From: Undibacterium sp. KW1
GTDB taxonomy: Bacteria > Pseudomonadota > Gammaproteobacteria > Burkholderiales > Burkholderiaceae_D
Reading direction: 5' to 3'
Assembly: GCF_009937955.1 (NCBI RefSeq)
Contig: NZ_AP018439.1
Coordinates: 2,046,001 to 2,110,000, forward strand
Length of the DNA stretch: 64,000 nt
Each line of letters begins with the position of its first letter. Positions within the stretch are counted from its first letter, which is position 1. Below are positions 1 through 8,161 of the stretch, one piece after another. Both the position numbers and the translations under genes were made by a program. The notes beneath the pieces are model-generated. The model ran no database searches. It saw only the letters and a program-made list of their open reading frames with translations, and was not told the origin of the DNA.

Positions 1-1
1 G

Positions 2-502
2 GTACATACCGGCAATGGTAAGGGTAAAAGTTCCAGCGCCTTTGGCATGGTCATGCGTGCTATGGGGCATGGCATGAAGGTAGGCGTGGTGCAGTTCATC
101 AAGGGCGCAATGTCGACAGGAGAAGAAATTTTCTTGCGCCGTTTTCCTGATGAAGTCGAATTCCATGCCATGGGCGAAGGTTATACCTGGGTCACCCAGA
201 ACCGCGAACGTGATATGGAAAAAGCCGCAGTTGCGTGGGAACAGGCAAAACGCTTTCTTAATGACCCAAGCATAGGCCTGGTCGTACTGGACGAACTCAA
301 TATCGCCCTCAAATATCATTACCTGGATTTGCAGATGGTCATTGATGATCTCGATGGCAGGCCGGAAATGCAGCACGTGGCCGTCACCGGTCGTGGTGCA
401 TTGCCAGAGATTATTGCGATTGCCGATACCGTCACAGAAATGAACGTCATCAAACATGCCTTCAAAGAAGGCATCGTGGCACAGGCGGGCGTGGAATGGT
501 AA
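2..502 (+). CDS. cobO: Cob(I)yrinic acid a,c-diamide adenosyltransferase, 5' partial
   Basis: Adds the 5'-deoxyadenosyl group from ATP to the cobalt of reduced corrinoids, in the cytoplasm. The frame is open from base 2, so the start lies outside the window; 166 residues are visible and roughly 30 N-terminal residues are missing relative to the usual ~200. The visible part opens with the P-loop HTGNGKGKSSSAFGM, typical of BtuR/CobO, and later has VVLDELNIAL (Walker-B-like) and AVTGRGALPE. Its last codons overlap the start of cbiA by 7 bases, so it belongs to the same operon. Confidence 0.96.
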   Translation, partial: VHTGNGKGKSSSAFGMVMRAMGHGMKVGVVQFIKGAMSTGEEIFLRRFPDEVEFHAMGEGYTWVTQNRERDMEKAAVAWEQAKRFLNDPSIGLVVLDELNIALKYHYLDLQMVIDDLDGRPEMQHVAVTGRGALPEIIAIADTVTEMNVIKHAFKEGIVAQAGVEW

Positions 503-1809
503 GGCCCAGTGCCAAGGTCGTACTGATATCGGCCATCGCATCTGGTCAGGGTAAAACCACGACTACCGCAGCACTGGCCCGCAAACTCGTCAAACTCGGC
601 AAGACAGTACGCGTATTTAAAACCGGGCCGGATTTTATCGACCCCATGATGCTGGAACGTGCTTGCGGCTCTCCCGTACATTCACTGGATTTGTGGATGG
701 TAGGGCAGGCAGGTTCTGAAGGTATGCTGGCACGCGCTGCGCTGGATGCCGATGTCATTCTCATCGAAGGCGTCATGGGTCTGTATGACGGCAACCCCTC
801 AACGGCTGATCTGGCGCGCGCCTTTGGCGTACCTGTCGTGGCCGTGCTTGATGCCTCTGCCATGGCGCAGACTGTAGGTGCGCTTGCCATGGGATTGCGT
901 GATTTTGGGCCTGTTCATCTGGCTGGTGTCATTGCCAACCGCATCGCCTCTGAAGGTCATGCCAACATGGTAGCGGCTGCCATGCGCGATATACCCTTGC
1001 TCGGCAGTCTGCGTAGACAGGAAGAAGCGTTGCCCGAGCGCCATCTGGGGCTGGTCTTGCCACAGGAAGTAGACCGCATTGAAGCCATACTTGATGCCAT
1101 GGCCGACAGCCTGGAACTGGATATGCAAGCCTGGAATGCCTTGCCGGATACCAGTGTTGAATTGCGTGAACATGCATCTCAGCATGTATCTCAGTCAGCC
1201 GCCAACCTGGCAGGCAAGACCATCGCCATTGCGCGCGACGCTGCATTTGCTTTTATCTATCCAGCCAATACTGAATGCCTGATAGGGCTGGGTGCCGAGC
1301 TGGTTTTCTTTTCACCTTTGGCTGATGAAGCAGTCCCACCGCAAGCAGATGCCCTGTATCTGCCAGGCGGCTATCCTGAATTGCATGCAGAGACACTGAC
1401 GCAGGCCAGCAACTGGCTGGTTTCGCTGCGTGCTGCTCATGCCAAGGGCATGCCTATATTGGCAGAGTGTGGCGGCATGATGGCGATTACCGAGGGTCTG
1501 GTGGATCAACAGGAACATAGCTGGCCCATGGCGGGTATCTTGCCAGGTAAAGTCATCATGCAAAAACGGCTGGCAGCGCTGGGTGCACAAGCCCTGGCTA
1601 CACCGCAGGGTGAATTGCGCGGGCATACCTTTCATTATTCGCGTTTTGAAACCACGTTGGCTGCCACCAGCCATACCATCAAGCATGCTACCCAGCAGCA
1701 AGGCGAGGCTATTTACAAGTTGGGCAATGTGCGCGCTTCTTATTTTCATGCCTACTTTGCTTCCAATCCAGCGGCAACGGCAGCATTCTTCTTAAGAGAT
1801 GCAGTATGA
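496..1809 (+). CDS. cobB/cbiA: Cobyrinic acid a,c-diamide synthase (glutamine amidotransferase)
   Basis: Amidates the a and c side chains of (hydrogeno)cobyrinic acid with glutamine and ATP. The 437-residue protein has an N-terminal ATP-binding domain with P-loop ASGQGKTTTTAAL and the segment FKTGPDFIDPMM. The C-terminal class-I-like glutaminase domain has LPGGYPELHAE and the nucleophile in LAECGGMM (Cys325), with FHYSRFE near the end. It starts inside cobO (7-base overlap) and its TGA overlaps the ATG of cobU. Ring-building genes are not in the window, so whether the route is aerobic (CobB) or anaerobic (CbiA) cannot be decided. Confidence 0.96.
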   Translation: MVRPSAKVVLISAIASGQGKTTTTAALARKLVKLGKTVRVFKTGPDFIDPMMLERACGSPVHSLDLWMVGQAGSEGMLARAALDADVILIEGVMGLYDGNPSTADLARAFGVPVVAVLDASAMAQTVGALAMGLRDFGPVHLAGVIANRIASEGHANMVAAAMRDIPLLGSLRRQEEALPERHLGLVLPQEVDRIEAILDAMADSLELDMQAWNALPDTSVELREHASQHVSQSAANLAGKTIAIARDAAFAFIYPANTECLIGLGAELVFFSPLADEAVPPQADALYLPGGYPELHAETLTQASNWLVSLRAAHAKGMPILAECGGMMAITEGLVDQQEHSWPMAGILPGKVIMQKRLAALGAQALATPQGELRGHTFHYSRFETTLAATSHTIKHATQQQGEAIYKLGNVRASYFHAYFASNPAATAAFFLRDAV

Positions 1810-2384
1810 AAACCACACACCGTACCAGCCTGATTTTTGGTGGTGCACGTTCGGGCAAGAGTGCGTTTGCTGAACAACTGGCAAGCAGACTCAGTGACGG
1901 TAATCAACAGGTGCTTTACCTGGCAACTGCCAAGGCAGGCGATACGGAAATGCAGGAGCGTATTGCCCACCACCGCGAACGCCGCCCGGCAGACTGGGGC
2001 ACGCTGGAACAAAGCCTGGAGCTGGGTTCTACCATCATGGCGCGCAGCCGGGCAGACAACATCATCCTCGTCGATTGCCTGACAGTCTGGTTGTCGAATC
2101 TGCTGTTTTCAGAATCAACAAATTTTCCCGAGATAGGTCACATCACGCCACCTCCACAGTTTGCCGTGCAACGTCAGGCTTTGCTGGATGCACTGGTGCA
2201 GGCACCGGGGCAAATTATCCTGGTATCGAATGAAGTCGGCATGGGCATCGTCCCGATGGGGGCAGTGTCGCGCTGGTTTGTCGATGAAGCGGGGCGACTG
2301 AACCAGTCTGTCGCTGCCATTGCAGACAATGTAGTCTTGGTCGCTGCCGGTTTGCCACTGTACTTGAAAGGCCAGCCATGTTGA
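1806..2384 (+). CDS. cobU: Adenosylcobinamide kinase / adenosylcobinamide-phosphate guanylyltransferase
   Basis: Bifunctional enzyme of nucleotide-loop assembly: it phosphorylates adenosylcobinamide and then transfers GMP to it. The 192 residues fit the family. Visible signatures are the P-loop GGARSGKS (residues 12-19), the His-containing IAHHRERRPADW, where the family carries the guanylylated His, DCLTVWLSNLL, and VSNEVGMGIVPMG. The start overlaps the cbiA stop as ATGA, and the 3' end overlaps cbiB by 7 bases, so translational coupling is likely. Confidence 0.96.
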   Translation: MKTTHRTSLIFGGARSGKSAFAEQLASRLSDGNQQVLYLATAKAGDTEMQERIAHHRERRPADWGTLEQSLELGSTIMARSRADNIILVDCLTVWLSNLLFSESTNFPEIGHITPPPQFAVQRQALLDALVQAPGQIILVSNEVGMGIVPMGAVSRWFVDEAGRLNQSVAAIADNVVLVAAGLPLYLKGQPC

Positions 2385-3331
2385 TGCTGGATGGCGTGGT
2401 CATGGTGCTATGCCTGTTGCTGGGTATTTTGCTGGACTTGGCGCTGGGCGAAGTGCGCAAATGTCATCCTCTGGTGGGTTTTGGCAATCTGGTAAATTCC
2501 ATAGAACGCCGCTTGAATACACCAACAGCCAGCCGCTGGACCGGTGCTTTGGCATGGTGTCTGGCGGTTTTGCCACTGCTTGCATTAAGTGTACTGGTAC
2601 TGCTGTTGGTTCAATATTTCAACTATTGGCTGGCGGCTATATTGCACATCGTAATGCTTTATTTTTGTCTGGGTTTGCGCAGCCTGCATGAACATAATGC
2701 CGCCATCGCCACTGCCTTGCAGGCGGCTGATTTGACCGAAGCGAGAAAACGCACTTCTTATATCGTCAGTCGCGATACTGACGATGCAGATGAAGCTTAC
2801 CTGGCCAAGGCCAGTGTCGAATCCGTGCTCGAAAATGGCTGCGATGCTGTCTTTGCCACCTTGTTCTGGTTCATCTTGCTGGGTGGCCCCGGTGCAGTTT
2901 TGTACCGCCTCGTAAATACTCTCGATGCCATGTGGGGTTATCGCTCCACGCGCTTCCTGCGTTTTGGTTGTGTTGCGGCACGCATTGATGATGTCATGAA
3001 CTTGCTACCCGCGCGTCTGACTGCATGCACCTATGCCACATTGGGCAAAACCCGTCTGGCATGGCAATGCTGGCAGCGTCAGGCACTCGGATGGCCCAGC
3101 CCTAATGCGGGGCCAGTAATGGCCGCCGGTGCCGGTGCGCTTGGCCTGGCGCTGGGTGGTGCTGCCAGTTATGACGGCGTGGCAGAAGTTCGTCCACCGC
3201 TGGGTGAAGGTGATACAGCAAAGGCGATTGATATTTTGCGTGCTCTGCGTCTGGTAGAAACTGGCGCCGCCTTGTGGTGTGGCATAGCCTTGCTGGCCGC
3301 TTTATTTTTGAGTGGAGTTATCCATGCTTGA
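2378..3331 (+). CDS. cbiB: Adenosylcobinamide-phosphate synthase, membrane protein
   Basis: Attaches aminopropanol (or its phosphate) to adenosylcobyric acid. It is a 317-residue integral membrane protein with hydrophobic segments near residues 2-20, 55-95 and 295-315. Family signatures are present: HPLVGFGNLVNSIERRLN near the N-terminus, SRDTDDADEAYLAKASVES and ENGCDAVFATLFW in the centre. It overlaps cobU by 7 bases. Its stop lies 5 bases inside the likely start of cobD, whose threonine-phosphate-derived product is its substrate. Confidence 0.95.
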   Translation: MLMLDGVVMVLCLLLGILLDLALGEVRKCHPLVGFGNLVNSIERRLNTPTASRWTGALAWCLAVLPLLALSVLVLLLVQYFNYWLAAILHIVMLYFCLGLRSLHEHNAAIATALQAADLTEARKRTSYIVSRDTDDADEAYLAKASVESVLENGCDAVFATLFWFILLGGPGAVLYRLVNTLDAMWGYRSTRFLRFGCVAARIDDVMNLLPARLTACTYATLGKTRLAWQCWQRQALGWPSPNAGPVMAAGAGALGLALGGAASYDGVAEVRPPLGEGDTAKAIDILRALRLVETGAALWCGIALLAALFLSGVIHA

Positions 3332-4337
3332 ACACGGTGGCAACCTGCGCGATGCCGTGCGCCATTTTGGCCGGCCTCTGGAAGACTGGCTGGACTTATC
3401 GACAGGTATCAATCCGCACTTTTATCCTGCACCACAACTCGCAGCAAATGCCTGGCATCGCTTGCCTGAATATTCCGATGCACTGGTAAAAGCGGCACAG
3501 GCTTATTATCGCGCACCACAGATGCTGGCAGTGGCGGGATCACAAGCGGTGATACAGGCCCTGCCACGCTTGCGTCCGGCAGCGCGGGTCGTCGTGTCTG
3601 CCCCGAGCTATGCTGAACATGCTTACCAATGGCGGCAAGCTGGTCACGCGGTGACAGAGTGCAGATATGCAGAACTGGATGCAGCCGTCGAGCAGGCGGA
3701 TGTCGTGGTGCTGTGTAATCCCAATAATCCTACGGGTGAATTTATCCCGGCAGCTCAGCTTTTGCGCTGGGCTGCACAACTGGCAGGGCGTGGTGGCTGG
3801 CTAGTGGTTGATGAAGCTTTTGCTGATACCGTACCTGATATCAGCGTTGCTACTCATGCAGACCAGCCTGGCCTGATCGTCTTGCGTTCGGTAGGCAAGT
3901 TCTTTGGCCTGGCAGGTATACGCCTGGGTTTTGTGGCTGCTGAAAAAAATCTGTTACAGCAATTAGCAAATTATCTTGGCCCCTGGAGTGTCAGCGGACC
4001 TGCCCAGCAAATCGCCATCGCTGCTTTGAATGACCGGCAATGGCAAATGCAGACAGCGCGACGCTTGCAGCAGGATGGTGAGCGACTGCGTCAGCTCTTG
4101 AAAACGCATGACATCCGTTCATCAGGTACTGATTTGTTCCAGTGGTGCAGTCATCAAGACTTAAATAATAAATCGGAACAGTTGTGGCAGTTCATGGCAG
4201 AACGCGGCATCTGGTTGCGCTGGTTTGCGCAAGGGCCACACAGGCCGCATGGTTTGCGTTTTGGCTTGCCTGGCAGTGAAGCGGGGTGGTTGCGGTTGGA
4301 GCTTGGTCTGGATGAATGGTGTGAGTTAAATCTTTAA
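3324..4337 (+). CDS. cobD: L-threonine-O-3-phosphate decarboxylase (PLP-dependent)
   Basis: Makes (R)-1-amino-2-propanol phosphate for the corrin side chain. It is a class I/II aminotransferase-fold enzyme. NPNNPTGEF and VVDEAFAD are the PLP-binding motifs, and RSVGKFFGLAGIRLGF carries the Schiff-base lysine (Lys192). A GTG four codons upstream (3312) is in frame, but the family begins MLEHGGNLRDA, so ATG 3324 is preferred; it overlaps the cbiB stop. Called cobC in the aerobic nomenclature. The protein has 337 residues. Confidence 0.94.
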   Translation: MLEHGGNLRDAVRHFGRPLEDWLDLSTGINPHFYPAPQLAANAWHRLPEYSDALVKAAQAYYRAPQMLAVAGSQAVIQALPRLRPAARVVVSAPSYAEHAYQWRQAGHAVTECRYAELDAAVEQADVVVLCNPNNPTGEFIPAAQLLRWAAQLAGRGGWLVVDEAFADTVPDISVATHADQPGLIVLRSVGKFFGLAGIRLGFVAAEKNLLQQLANYLGPWSVSGPAQQIAIAALNDRQWQMQTARRLQQDGERLRQLLKTHDIRSSGTDLFQWCSHQDLNNKSEQLWQFMAERGIWLRWFAQGPHRPHGLRFGLPGSEAGWLRLELGLDEWCELNL

Positions 4338-4345
4338 AGCCACTC

Positions 4346-4441
4346 ACCACAGAGACAGCTAGGGAGGAAAGATTTCTCTTAGGAAATCTTCGTTTCGCAG
4401 GCGAATGGCATGCCATTCGAATTCCCTGCTACACCACAGAG
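4346..4441. repeat. Dispersed 96-bp two-hairpin element, copy 1
   Basis: An intergenic element between cobD and btuF. It starts and ends with the direct repeat ACCACAGAG (4346-4354 and 4433-4441). Inside are hairpin 1 (AAGATTTC at 4369-4376 with GAAATCTT at 4383-4390) and hairpin 2, a perfect 18-bp palindrome at 4402-4419 centred on GGCATGCC. A second copy lies at 36348-36443 between exbB and exbD. The copies differ by paired changes that keep both stems. Function is unknown; a REP-like repeat is the closest description. Confidence 0.85.
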
Positions 4442-4500
4442 TAAGCACAGAGAAAATTCAGAGATGTATTTCGGTTTTATATTTTGAATATGGGAAGTTT

Positions 4501-5418
4501 ATGTCCAGGTTATTAAACGTAATGATGGCGGTTGGATTTGTTGTATTAACTGCACATTCGCACGCAGCTATTACGGTGACTGACGACATGGGTAATCAGG
4601 TAACCCTGGCCAAGCCTGCGCAGCGGATTATCAGTTTATCGCCGCATGTGACGGAAATGATTTATGTCGCAGGTGCGGGTGAAAGGATCATTGGTACAGT
4701 CAAGTACAGTGATTATCCGGCGGCGGCAAAAAATATCCCGCGTGTTGGGGACAATCGCCAACTGGATATTGAACGCATACTGGCGATGAAACCGGATTTG
4801 CTCATCGTATGGATGCATGGGGCATACGAGCGCCAACTGGAAATGTTGCACAATTCCGGCATTCCTTATTTTTTCAGTGAGCCCCACAAGCTTGATAATG
4901 TGGCAGAAACTTTGCTCAAGTTTGGCAGTTTGTTTGGCACAGAAAAACAGGCGCAGATAGCGGCGGCAGAATTCAGGCAGCAAGTGCAGCAACTGAACAG
5001 CCAGTACCAGAATAAAAGCAAGGTCAAGGTTTTCTATCAGGTCTGGGGGAAGCCACTCTATACCCTGAATGATAGTCACATCGTCAGCGACGCTATTCGT
5101 ACCTGCGGAGGCGAAAATATTTTTGGTAAGCTAGCCACTACCGCGCCCGTGGTAGGTACAGAAGCAGTCTTGCAGGAAAATCCTGAGGTCATCATCACCG
5201 GCGACAGCAAAACCCAGGCCGTGAGTGGTGTCGAGCAATGGAAGACTTTCCCTAGCTTGCTGGCGACAAAAAATAGCAATCTGATCGGCATTGAGGGTGA
5301 TCTCGTCAATCGATCTGGTCCACGTATTATCGAAGGAGCCAAGTTGATATGCCAGGCATTGGAGCAAGCCAGGCAAAAGCGCGATAAAGCCGTAGCACAA
5401 CCACAAGGGACGAAATGA
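4501..5418 (+). CDS. btuF: Periplasmic cobalamin/corrinoid-binding protein, BtuF-like
   Basis: Substrate-binding protein of an ABC corrinoid importer (helical-backbone periplasmic-binding fold, COG0614 type). From ATG 4501 the 305-residue product has a clear signal peptide, MSRLLNVMMAVGFVVLTAHSHA. The mature part starts ITVTDDMGNQVTLAKPAQRI, with SLSPHVTEMIYVAGAGERIIG and LDIERILAMKPDLLIVW typical of BtuF. A longer open frame from 4405 runs through the repeat element and is not credible. No BtuC or BtuD gene is in the window. It overlaps the next gene by 4 bases (ATGA). Corrinoid specificity is inferred from context. Confidence 0.9.
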   Translation: MSRLLNVMMAVGFVVLTAHSHAAITVTDDMGNQVTLAKPAQRIISLSPHVTEMIYVAGAGERIIGTVKYSDYPAAAKNIPRVGDNRQLDIERILAMKPDLLIVWMHGAYERQLEMLHNSGIPYFFSEPHKLDNVAETLLKFGSLFGTEKQAQIAAAEFRQQVQQLNSQYQNKSKVKVFYQVWGKPLYTLNDSHIVSDAIRTCGGENIFGKLATTAPVVGTEAVLQENPEVIITGDSKTQAVSGVEQWKTFPSLLATKNSNLIGIEGDLVNRSGPRIIEGAKLICQALEQARQKRDKAVAQPQGTK

Positions 5419-6224
5419 ATTCAGCCAGCATGTATCAACGCATTGCCTGTCTTTCTACAGAAGCGGTAGAAGTCTTGTACGCCCTGGGAGCAGAAGATTT
5501 TGTGGCTGGCATCTCTGGCTATACCACCAGACCGGCCCGCGCCCGCGATGAAAAACCCAAGGTCAGTGGTTTTTCTTCTGCGCAGATAGACCGCATACTG
5601 GCTGTGAAGCCTGATCTTGTGATTGCCTATTCAAATATGCAATCTGAGATTTCGCGTGATCTGATCAGTGCCGGCATAGAAGTGCATGCCTTCAACCAGC
5701 GCGACGTTGGCGGTATTTTGCATATGATCAGGGTATTGGCGAACCTGGTTGGCAAGCAGGAGCAAGGGTCTGCGCTGATCGCAGAACTGGAATTGCAAAT
5801 TGCAACTGTCAAACAGCAAAGCGCAGGCTGGACACGCCGACCAAAAATCTATTTTGAAGAATGGAATGATCCACTGATGTCCTGCATAGGCTGGGTGTCA
5901 GAACTCATCCATATCGCTGGTGGTGAAGATGCTTTTGCTGACCTGGCGCAGCATCATAGTGCCCGAGAGCGCATTATTGCCGACCCTGCAGAAATCATAC
6001 GGCGTGCACCAGATATCATCATCGGCTCCTGGTGTGGCAAGAAGTTCCGGCCTGACAGCGTGATTGCCCGTGAAGGCTGGGATAATATCCCTGCTGTAAG
6101 AAATGGCAGGGTGCTGGAAATTAAATCGGCAGATATACTTTCGCCCGGCCCATCAGCGGTACAGCATGGACTGGTGCAATTGCATATACTGATTGCTGAA
6201 TGGCAGTCTGCACAGGCCGTTTGA
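5415..6224 (+). CDS. BtuF-like cobalamin-binding protein without a signal peptide
   Basis: A second COG0614-type binding protein, 269 residues, directly behind btuF and overlapping it as ATGA. It carries the same landmarks ([60 protein letters not shown]). The N-terminus [14 protein letters not shown] has no hydrophobic signal segment and goes straight into the fold, so it is predicted cytoplasmic. The start is supported by the AAGGGA 5 bases upstream. It may hold or deliver corrinoid inside the cell between uptake and CobQ/CobO; this role is inferred. Confidence 0.85.
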   Translation: MNSASMYQRIACLSTEAVEVLYALGAEDFVAGISGYTTRPARARDEKPKVSGFSSAQIDRILAVKPDLVIAYSNMQSEISRDLISAGIEVHAFNQRDVGGILHMIRVLANLVGKQEQGSALIAELELQIATVKQQSAGWTRRPKIYFEEWNDPLMSCIGWVSELIHIAGGEDAFADLAQHHSARERIIADPAEIIRRAPDIIIGSWCGKKFRPDSVIAREGWDNIPAVRNGRVLEIKSADILSPGPSAVQHGLVQLHILIAEWQSAQAV

Positions 6225-6240
6225 ACAAGAAATTTATCCT

Positions 6241-7680
6241 ATGAAAATATCCACGCTGATGGTGCAAGGTACGACTTCTGACGCTGGCAAAAGCACGGTG
6301 GTTGCTGCCCTGTGCCGCCTGTTGTACCGCCAGGGTGTGCACGTTGTTCCAATGAAGCCGCAAAACATGGCGCTCAACAGTGCTGTGACCATTGACGGCG
6401 GCGAGATAGGCCGCGCCCAGGCCTTGCAGGCCATGGCTGCGGGTTTACCTGCGCATACTGATATGAACCCGGTCTTGCTGAAACCTTCTTCCGACACTGG
6501 TGCGCAAGTCATCATCCACGGCAAGGTCAGGGCAGACATGGATGCGCGTGATTACCACCAATACAAGACCATTGCCATGGGGGCGGTGCTGGAATCCTAT
6601 GAACGCCTGCAACAGCAATATGAGGTGATTATCGTTGAAGGTGCGGGTAGCCCGGCAGAAGTGAACTTGCGTGACCGCGATATCGCCAACATGGGTTTTG
6701 CTGAAGCCGTCGATTGCCCCGTCATCCTGGTGGCTGATATAGACCGTGGCGGTGTGTTTGCCCATTTCGTCGGCACCCTGGATTGCCTGTCTGCATCAGA
6801 ACAAAAGCGCATCATTGGCTTTGTCATCAACCGCTTTCGCGGCGATATCCGTTTACTGGAACCTGGTCTTGAATGGCTGGAGCAAAAAACCGGCAAACCT
6901 GTATTGGCAGTCCTGCCTTACCTGCATGGCCTGCAACTCGATGCTGAAGACGCGATACAGTCCAGCCAGGGCAATGCGGGCAAGTTCCGCATCATTGTGC
7001 CTGCCATACCACGTATATCCAACCATACGGACTTCGATGCACTGCGCGCACACCCTGATGTCGATCTGCAATTCATAGGCCCGGACAGGACGATACCGCC
7101 TGCCGATCTGATCATCCTGCCGGGCAGTAAAAACACCCGAGCCGACCTGGCATTCCTGCAGGCGCAGGGCTGGCAGCCTGTGCTGGAAAAGCATTTGCGC
7201 TATGGCGGTAAAGTCATAGGCATTTGTGGCGGCTATCAAATGCTGGGCCAAGTCATCAGCGACCCGCACGGCGTAGAAGGGCAGGCTGGTGATTCTGATG
7301 GACTGGGTCTATTAGACATTACCACAGAGCTGACGCAGGAAAAACGTCTGCAGCAAGTGACAGGGGTTTGCGCATTCAACGCCAGCACTGCTCAGGTCAG
7401 CGGCTACGAAATCCATATGGGTATCACCTATGCCAGCAATGACACGCAGCCTGTCTTCACCATCAACGGCGAAGACGAAGGCGCGCGCTCACCAGACGAC
7501 CTGATACTCGGCACCTACCTGCACGGCCTGTTCGACCACCCAGAAGCTTGTGCTGCCTTGTTGGCCTGGGCGGGACTGGAAAGCGAGCACAGGGGCGATC
7601 TGGCTGCATTGCGTGAACTCAGCCTGAACAGGGTGGCAGATGCTTGCACACCTTTGCTGGATGCTTTGCAAAAACTCTAA
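6241..7680 (+). CDS. cobQ: Adenosylcobyric acid synthase (glutamine-hydrolysing)
   Basis: Amidates side chains b, d, e and g of adenosylcobyrinic acid a,c-diamide. The 479 residues begin [19 protein letters not shown], a dethiobiotin-synthetase-like P-loop. KPQNMALNS and [19 protein letters not shown] follow. The glutaminase domain has [22 protein letters not shown] (Cys329) and [11 protein letters not shown]. An in-frame ATG at 6193 lies inside the previous gene; 6241, sitting just after that gene's stop, matches the family start. It ends 4 bases into a convergent minus-strand gene. Confidence 0.97.
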   Translation: MKISTLMVQGTTSDAGKSTVVAALCRLLYRQGVHVVPMKPQNMALNSAVTIDGGEIGRAQALQAMAAGLPAHTDMNPVLLKPSSDTGAQVIIHGKVRADMDARDYHQYKTIAMGAVLESYERLQQQYEVIIVEGAGSPAEVNLRDRDIANMGFAEAVDCPVILVADIDRGGVFAHFVGTLDCLSASEQKRIIGFVINRFRGDIRLLEPGLEWLEQKTGKPVLAVLPYLHGLQLDAEDAIQSSQGNAGKFRIIVPAIPRISNHTDFDALRAHPDVDLQFIGPDRTIPPADLIILPGSKNTRADLAFLQAQGWQPVLEKHLRYGGKVIGICGGYQMLGQVISDPHGVEGQAGDSDGLGLLDITTELTQEKRLQQVTGVCAFNASTAQVSGYEIHMGITYASNDTQPVFTINGEDEGARSPDDLILGTYLHGLFDHPEACAALLAWAGLESEHRGDLAALRELSLNRVADACTPLLDALQKL

Positions 7681-8084
7681 TCAATTACTGCCTGTTTTTT
7701 GACAGGTAGTAATTGCGCAATCCCAAAAGCAATTTCAAACACGGTGAAGGCCAATATGATCTGGCTGGCTCCATGAGCAACCGCATATAACTGCCACATG
7801 CTGAACAGTATACGCCCGGCAGCGTCATAGCGGCCATATTCCATACGTGCGTTGCGCAGGCGCAAGATAGCCCAGATCGTGACGATAGATCCCAGCAGAT
7901 TTGCCATCAGCACATGGGCTGCAGCGAAAGCGGGGAATTCGCCTGCAATGCCCAGGCTGCTATTGAGTTGCGTCAGGCTTTGGTGGATCAGTGTGAAACT
8001 CCAGGGTGTGGCAAAACCTATGGTGACAATCAGGTCATACCAGGCGCTGGCGCGCACGATGCGCAGGTAATTTTTCAGTTGCAT
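7677..8084 (-). CDS. Small integral membrane protein of unknown function
   Basis: A 135-residue protein with about four hydrophobic segments (near residues 15-35, 50-75, 88-105, 108-128) and a short basic C-terminus [12 protein letters not shown] do not recognise the family. It converges on cobQ with a 4-base overlap and lies downstream of the PepSY membrane gene on the same strand, 77 bases away, so it may be the last gene of the iron-uptake group. Its GGAGAG ribosome binding site is buried in a hairpin (separate entry), which suggests translational control. Confidence 0.7.
   Translation of the reverse strand: MQLKNYLRIVRASAWYDLIVTIGFATPWSFTLIHQSLTQLNSSLGIAGEFPAFAAAHVLMANLLGSIVTIWAILRLRNARMEYGRYDAAGRILFSMWQLYAVAHGASQIILAFTVFEIAFGIAQLLPVKKQAVID
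7682..7715. terminator. Hairpin at the cobQ 3' end, inside the convergent gene
   Basis: Arms CAATTACT-G-CCTGT and ACAGG-T-AGTAATTG pair around a T-rich loop, directly after the cobQ stop. The hairpin lies within the last codons of the minus-strand gene. There is no U-run after it, so it may be a weak or Rho-assisted terminator or an mRNA 3'-end stabiliser. Confidence 0.5.
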
Positions 8085-8085
8085 A

Positions 8086-8110
8086 AGTCTCTCCGGAATT
8101 AGGAGAGACT
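8086..8110 (-). promoter_or_regulatory. Hairpin sequestering the ribosome binding site of the 135-aa membrane protein
   Basis: On the minus strand AGTCTCTCC, a 7-base loop and GGAGAGACT form a perfect 9-bp stem. The second arm is the Shine-Dalgarno sequence GGAGAG, followed after ACTT by ATG (8084). Folded RNA would hide the ribosome binding site. No U-run follows, so it does not look like a terminator. Confidence 0.6.
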
Positions 8111-8161
8111 ATGTTGAACCCTGGTGCTTACTCCAAGGTCAAGCTAAATTTAAAGAAAGTG

